Both the position numbers and the translations under genes were made by a program. DNA of 8,972 nt from an uncultured Acidimicrobiaceae bacterium (GTDB lineage Bacteria > Actinomycetota > Acidimicrobiia > Acidimicrobiales > Ilumatobacteraceae), in contig CAIXHI010000242.1 of the NCBI GenBank assembly GCA_903919215.1, forward strand, positions 1 to 8,972, given 5' to 3'. The notes beneath the pieces are model-generated. The model saw nothing but the letters and a program-made list of their open reading frames with translations. It did no database searches and was not told the origin of the DNA. Below are positions 5,463 through 8,972 of the stretch, in pieces (the stretch's first letter is position 1; each line of letters starts with the position of its first letter).

Positions 5463-6245
5463 TCAGATGATGTTCAGCGCGTCGAGCGTTGCTGCCGCGG
5501 CTTCGTCGGTGAGCTGCGTGTGCGCACGCCAGTCGGCGCGCTTGGTGGCCCAACCGATGAACTCGTGCGCCGAGGTGACCGCCACCGGATGATGGCCGTC
5601 GGTTCCTTGGTGCACTTCCCACGGCCCGTCACCAGGTGCCCGCACCAACCGGTAGGAGATGTGCTGCAGGTCGGTGAACACGAAGTTCACGCCCACGCGG
5701 CACGGTGCAAGTGCCTCGGCACACATCTGCGGCGCACCGGCCATCATCCACTCGATGGCCACCTCCAGCGCCAGTGGGTCGTGCGGTAGGTCGGCAGCGC
5801 GGCGGATGGCCGCGCCGATGTCGTGGCGCAGGTGGCAGTAGTGGTCGAACACGATCGCGTTCATCAGCAAGTGCAGTGGGTGGCTGCCCAGATCGTTCAG
5901 CGGCACCACCATCTCGGCCAGTGGCGGTTCCTGCATCGCCGTCAACGTGGCGATGCCCTTGTCGGCCCATTCGCGGTACTCGGCCTTCACCTGCTCGGTG
6001 GTCCAGTTGCGCCGCGCCTGCACGGGCACCTCGGCATTCGCCTCGGAGACGCCACTGCTGCCGGTCTCGATCGAGGCCGCGTCGGCGATCATGTGGAACG
6101 TGCTGGCCATGTGCTGCGCCACGTCCTGCACGCTCCAACCAGCGCACCCGCTGGGCAGGGCCCACTCCTCGGCGGTCAGCGAGTCGAACAACTCCAGCGC
6201 ATGCGAGTGCTCGGCGGTCAGCGCGTCGATAGCTGCCTTCGTCAT
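5463..6245 (-). CDS. DinB-like / maleylpyruvate isomerase (MDMPI) family protein
   Basis: 260-residue protein with the two-part layout of the actinobacterial maleylpyruvate isomerase family: an N-terminal four-helix DinB-like domain (about 1-150) and a C-terminal MDMPI_C/SCP2-like domain (about 180-250). The characterised relative uses mycothiol and binds zinc through His, Glu and His. Here the ligands appear as His45 in VQDVAQHMA and Asp134/His138 in FDHYCHLRHD; spacing of the last two matches, but Glu is replaced by Asp. GWSVQDV (36-42) is the usual signature before the first His. ATG 6245 is preceded by GGAG at a 5-nt spacing. First gene of the minus-strand unit, divergent from the F420-type oxidoreductase. 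No aromatic-degradation genes are near, so gentisate-pathway isomerisation is not supported; another thiol-dependent reaction is as likely. Confidence 0.88.
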   Translation of the reverse strand: MTKAAIDALTAEHSHALELFDSLTAEEWALPSGCAGWSVQDVAQHMASTFHMIADAASIETGSSGVSEANAEVPVQARRNWTTEQVKAEYREWADKGIATLTAMQEPPLAEMVVPLNDLGSHPLHLLMNAIVFDHYCHLRHDIGAAIRRAADLPHDPLALEVAIEWMMAGAPQMCAEALAPCRVGVNFVFTDLQHISYRLVRAPGDGPWEVHQGTDGHHPVAVTSAHEFIGWATKRADWRAHTQLTDEAAAATLDALNII

Positions 6246-6282
6246 TTCGGCTCCGTTCTTCCTGGGGTGCAGTTCCTCTCTC

Positions 6283-6288
6283 ACCGTA
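6283..6288 (-). promoter_or_regulatory. Possible -10 box (TACGGT) for the minus-strand unit
   Basis: On the minus strand TACGGT fits TANNNT and would give a leader of about 30 nt containing the GGAG ribosome site of the DinB-like gene. No clear -35. It is the only good candidate in the 86-bp divergent gap. Confidence 0.4.
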
Positions 6289-6317
6289 GCGCTCACCGCA
6301 TGCCCATCGTTCTGACG

Positions 6318-6323
6318 TAGCGT
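6318..6323 (+). promoter_or_regulatory. Predicted -10 box (TAGCGT), leaderless F420-type oxidoreductase
   Basis: TAGCGT fits TANNNT and ends 8 nt before the ATG at 6332, placing the transcription start at or next to the start codon. No Shine-Dalgarno is present in those 8 nt. Confidence 0.5.
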
Positions 6324-6331
6324 CGTCTCCC

Positions 6332-7312
6332 ATGACGAACCCCAACATTCGCGTCGGCCTGCAGATCCCCTCATTCACCTTCCCTGGCGTCGGCGCCGAG
6401 GGTCTGTTCGACGTCGTCAGCACTGCTGCTGTCACGGCCGAGGCCAGTGGCTTCGACAGCGTGTTCGTGATGGACCACTTCTACCAACTGCCGATGTTGG
6501 GCAACCCGGACCAGAACATGTTCGAGGCGTACTCGTTGCTCACCGCCATCGCTGCCCGCACCGAGAAGGTGCGCCTGGGCTGCATGGTCGGCGGTATGAC
6601 CTACCGCAACCCGGCGTTCCTCGCGAAGACGGTCACGTGTCTCGACGTGATCTCCAAGGGACGTGCCATCTGGGGTATCGGCGCCGGCTGGTTCGAGCAG
6701 GAACACAACGACTACAACTTCGAGTTCGGCACGTTCACCGACCGCTTCGAGAAGCTCGAAGAGGGTCTGCAGATCGCGAAGAGCATGTTCGTGAACCACA
6801 CCACCACGTTCGACGGTAAGTGGTTCAAGGTCACCGACGCGTTCAACCAGCCCGCACCCGTGCAGGCCGGCGGCCCGCCGATCCTCATCGGTGGTAGCGG
6901 CCCGAAGAAGACGCTGCGGATGGTGGCTCAGTACGGCGACGCGTGCAACGTGTTCGGCGATGCGGGCGTGGTGCGCCACCTGATGGGCGTGCTCGACGAG
7001 CACTGCGACCGTCTCGGCCGTACGCGCACCGACATCTGCCGCACACGCTTGGGCAGCATCGTCGTCGGCCGCACGATGGAAGACGCGCAGGCCACGCTGA
7101 AGAAGCGCTTCGGCGACATCGATGCGATGCCCGTCGAGTTCCAGGATCGCTTGCGCAACATGTTCATCGTCGGCGATGTCGACAGCGTCGGCGAGCAGTT
7201 GCAGGCGTTCAAGGACGCCGGCCTCGATGGCATGGTCACCAGCCTCATCGACCCCACCGACCTCGATGCGATCGCCCTCACAGGCGAGACCCTCGGACGC
7301 GTCTTCCACTGA
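6332..7312 (+). CDS. LLM-class (luciferase-like) F420-dependent oxidoreductase
   Basis: 326-residue TIM-barrel protein of the bacterial luciferase superfamily, likely a soluble hydride-transfer enzyme using coenzyme F420 (or FMN). Landmarks: FVMDHF (45-50), the long family signature LGCMVGGMTYRNP (82-94) leading into LDVISKGRAIWGIGAGWFE (104-122), DRFEKLEEGLQI (137-148), and the phosphate-binding PILIGGSGPKKTLRMVAQYGD (183-203), where GGSG starts the cofactor phosphate loop. Length is normal. ATG 6332 is the only sensible start and has a -10 box 8 nt upstream. It diverges from the DinB-like gene and is followed after 52 bp by the molybdopterin enzyme on the same strand. F420 rather than FMN is inferred from the subfamily look and the actinobacterial setting. 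Substrate unknown. Confidence 0.93.
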   Translation: MTNPNIRVGLQIPSFTFPGVGAEGLFDVVSTAAVTAEASGFDSVFVMDHFYQLPMLGNPDQNMFEAYSLLTAIAARTEKVRLGCMVGGMTYRNPAFLAKTVTCLDVISKGRAIWGIGAGWFEQEHNDYNFEFGTFTDRFEKLEEGLQIAKSMFVNHTTTFDGKWFKVTDAFNQPAPVQAGGPPILIGGSGPKKTLRMVAQYGDACNVFGDAGVVRHLMGVLDEHCDRLGRTRTDICRTRLGSIVVGRTMEDAQATLKKRFGDIDAMPVEFQDRLRNMFIVGDVDSVGEQLQAFKDAGLDGMVTSLIDPTDLDAIALTGETLGRVFH

Positions 7313-7352
7313 CGCTGCCGATACTCGCCGAGAACCACGGCGCGTTCACCCC

Positions 7353-7358
7353 TAACAT
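7353..7358 (+). promoter_or_regulatory. Predicted -10 box (TAACAT), leaderless molybdoenzyme gene
   Basis: TAACAT is a strong TANNNT match ending 6 nt before the ATG at 7365, with no Shine-Dalgarno between. It lies in the 52-bp gap after the oxidoreductase gene, where no terminator hairpin is visible, so the gene may have its own promoter plus read-through. Confidence 0.5.
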
Positions 7359-7364
7359 CGCGGC

Positions 7365-8972
7365 ATGAACGCGCCCACCGTCGTGCACGGCACCTGTCAC
7401 CACGACTGTCCCGACAGCTGTGGCTGGCAGGTCACGGTGGAGGATTCCGTTGCCGTGCAACTGCGCGGTAACCCGGCGCATCCGTACAGCAAGGGCGAGT
7501 TGTGCCCGAAGGTGAACAAACTGCTCGACCGTGTGTACAGCCCTGAGCGGGTGCTGTACCCAATGCGCCGCGTCGGGGCCAAGGGCGAGGGCCGCTTCGA
7601 ACGTATCTCGTGGGACGACGCGCTCGCCGAGATCGCCAGCCGTTGGCACGCCGTCATCGACATCGACGGTCCGGGTGCCGTGTTGCCGTACATCAGCGCC
7701 GGCAACCAGGGTCTGTTGTCGATCATGTTCGGCGAGCGTTTCTGGCACCACATGGGTGCCACCCGTGTGCTCGGCGCGCTGTGCGGTGCCGTCGCCGGGG
7801 CGGGTGCCACCACCACCAACGGCTCGGGGAAGGGCATCGACCCCAGCGACGTGGTGCACAGCAAGCTGATCATCCTGTGGGGCACCAATACTCGGCTCAC
7901 CAACCGTCACCTGTGGCCATTCATCGAGCAGGCCCGCGCCGATGGCGCCCAGGTCGTCGTCATCGATCCGCTGCGCACCATCACCGCCGACTCGGCCGAC
8001 TGGTTCCTGCAACCACTGCCCGGCACCGACGTCGCGTTGATGCTGGCCATGATGCACGTGCTGATCCGCGACGGTCTCACCGACCGTGAATGGATCGACG
8101 CCCACGCCGAGGGTTACGACGACCTCGAGGCGCACGTCGCTGAGTGGACACCCGAGCGCGCGGCAGCCGTCACCGGTCTGGCCGTTGACGACATCGAGCG
8201 ATTGGCCACGCTGTACGGCACCATCCGTCCCGCGGTGCTGCGCACGCTCATCGGCGCCGAGCACCACGAACACGGCGCGATGTTCTTCCGCACACTCGCC
8301 TGCCTGCCGGCGCTCGTCGGCGCATGGCGCGATCAGGGTGGTGGCATGTCGCGCAGTGTCGGCACCTGGAGCAACGCCGTGCTCGACCACGCGGCGCTCA
8401 CGCGGCCCGACCTACTGGCCGGTCGCAACACGCGCACGATATGGATGCCGCACCTGGGCCGCACACTCACCGACAGCGAGCACCCTGTCCGCGCGGTGTT
8501 CCTCGCATCCGTGAACCCGATGGTGTCAGTGCCCAACACCGAACTCGTGCGCGAGGGGTTGCTGCGCGACGACCTGTTCACCGTGGTGCACGAGCAGTTC
8601 CTCACCGACACCGCTCGCTACGCCGACATCGTGCTACCGGCCACCACGCACATCGAGGCCACCGACATCGTCACCTCGTGGGGCCACCTGTACCTGGGAT
8701 GGAACGAAGCGGCGATCGCCCCGCTCGGCGAGGCGGTCAGCAACAGCGAACTGCATCGCCGACTGGCCGCAGCGATGGGCTACACCGAGCCAGCCCTGTT
8801 CGACGACGACCTCGCCGTGCTGCGCGACTCGCTCCCCACCATCGACATCGATCGCCTGCGCACCGATGGCTTCCAACGGGTGCCGTACCCCGAGGACGGG
8901 CGACCGTTCGCGGAGGGAGGGTTCGCCACACCGTCGGGCAAGGTGTTGCTGCGTTGCGACGCGCTCGCCGCC
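7365..8972 (+). CDS. Molybdopterin oxidoreductase, DMSO reductase superfamily, truncated by window edge
   Basis: 536 codons are present; family members are usually 650-750 residues, so the C-terminal Mo-cofactor (MoCo_bd) domain is largely missing at the right edge. The N-terminus carries Cys11-x3-Cys15-x3-Cys19-x27-Cys47 (CHHDCPDSC and GELCPK), a [4Fe-4S] site. SPERVLYPMRRVG (59-71) and FERISWDDAL (78-87) are standard after it. Cys140 in ALCGAVAGAG is the likely molybdenum ligand. WGTNTRLTNRH (172-182), VVVIDPLRT (197-205), LASVNPM (380-386), FLTDTARYADIVLP (412-425) and ATPSGK (521-526) are further cofactor-binding landmarks. There is no twin-arginine signal, so it is probably cytoplasmic. 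It resembles the BisC/formate dehydrogenase-like group, with no partner subunit visible. It could reduce or oxidise an N- or S-oxide, formate or an organic substrate; this cannot be decided here. Confidence 0.93.
   Translation, partial: MNAPTVVHGTCHHDCPDSCGWQVTVEDSVAVQLRGNPAHPYSKGELCPKVNKLLDRVYSPERVLYPMRRVGAKGEGRFERISWDDALAEIASRWHAVIDIDGPGAVLPYISAGNQGLLSIMFGERFWHHMGATRVLGALCGAVAGAGATTTNGSGKGIDPSDVVHSKLIILWGTNTRLTNRHLWPFIEQARADGAQVVVIDPLRTITADSADWFLQPLPGTDVALMLAMMHVLIRDGLTDREWIDAHAEGYDDLEAHVAEWTPERAAAVTGLAVDDIERLATLYGTIRPAVLRTLIGAEHHEHGAMFFRTLACLPALVGAWRDQGGGMSRSVGTWSNAVLDHAALTRPDLLAGRNTRTIWMPHLGRTLTDSEHPVRAVFLASVNPMVSVPNTELVREGLLRDDLFTVVHEQFLTDTARYADIVLPATTHIEATDIVTSWGHLYLGWNEAAIAPLGEAVSNSELHRRLAAAMGYTEPALFDDDLAVLRDSLPTIDIDRLRTDGFQRVPYPEDGRPFAEGGFATPSGKVLLRCDALAA

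Noticed and set aside
5674..5690. GTGAAC-N5-GTTCAC palindrome that resembles a second SOS box
   Set aside because: The spacer is five, not four bases, and it is inside the coding sequence of the DinB-like gene; likely chance.
6371..7309. 312-codon minus-strand open frame opposite the F420-type oxidoreductase
   Set aside because: Shadow of a well-supported gene; composition is typical of antisense frames in GC-rich DNA.
7278..8390. 370-codon minus-strand open frame opposite the molybdoenzyme
   Set aside because: Antisense to an unmistakable molybdopterin oxidoreductase with an intact Fe-S motif; no domain of its own.
1..8972. CRISPR array, insertion sequence, prophage or known defence system
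   Set aside because: No regular repeats, transposase, phage or defence-type domains are visible on either strand.

Overview
The window is GC-rich, densely packed bacterial DNA that reads as actinobacterial. Evidence for this is a luciferase-like F420-type oxidoreductase, a DinB-like protein of the maleylpyruvate-isomerase (mycothiol-dependent) class, an actinobacterial-type LexA box, and apparently leaderless genes with TANNNT -10 boxes just ahead of the start codon. The whole set fits a free-living, perhaps aquatic, Acidimicrobiia-like organism; that placement is inference. I see no insertion sequence, phage gene, CRISPR array or integrase. Most of the window is ordinary chromosome with a few interesting arrangements.

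Region 1 (1-1876): on the minus strand, an AlkB-type 2-oxoglutarate/Fe(II) dioxygenase (DNA/RNA dealkylation repair) is followed by a class III PLP aminotransferase. Their stop and start codons share one base, and the aminotransferase runs off the left edge. A perfect-arm LexA/SOS-like palindrome sits at the start of alkB. Region 2 (1877-3230): on the plus strand, a TrmH/SpoU-family RNA 2'-O-methyltransferase is followed after 10 bp by a small lipoprotein whose C-terminus resembles the P1 head domain of SecD. Region 3 (3231-3381): an intergenic stretch between converging transcription units, holding two hairpins, one of which looks like the terminator of the tRNA.

Region 4 (3382-6245): on the minus strand, a compact unit in transcription order: DinB/maleylpyruvate-isomerase-like protein, 66-residue zinc-ribbon protein, APH/choline-kinase-like phosphotransferase, TIM-barrel sugar phosphate isomerase/epimerase, then tRNA-Ala(UGC). 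The gaps are 7 nt, 12 nt, a 3-nt overlap and 10 nt. The kinase plus isomerase pair suggests a small unassigned sugar or sugar-alcohol phosphate pathway. Region 5 (6246-8972): on the plus strand, an F420-type luciferase-like oxidoreductase runs divergently from region 4. It is followed by a molybdopterin oxidoreductase of the DMSO reductase superfamily, which runs off the right edge.

The best candidates for something undescribed are SOS control of an AlkB/aminotransferase pair, the stand-alone SecD-P1-like lipoprotein, and the kinase-isomerase-zinc-ribbon operon ending in a tRNA. All functions come from reading motifs by eye; no database search was possible.
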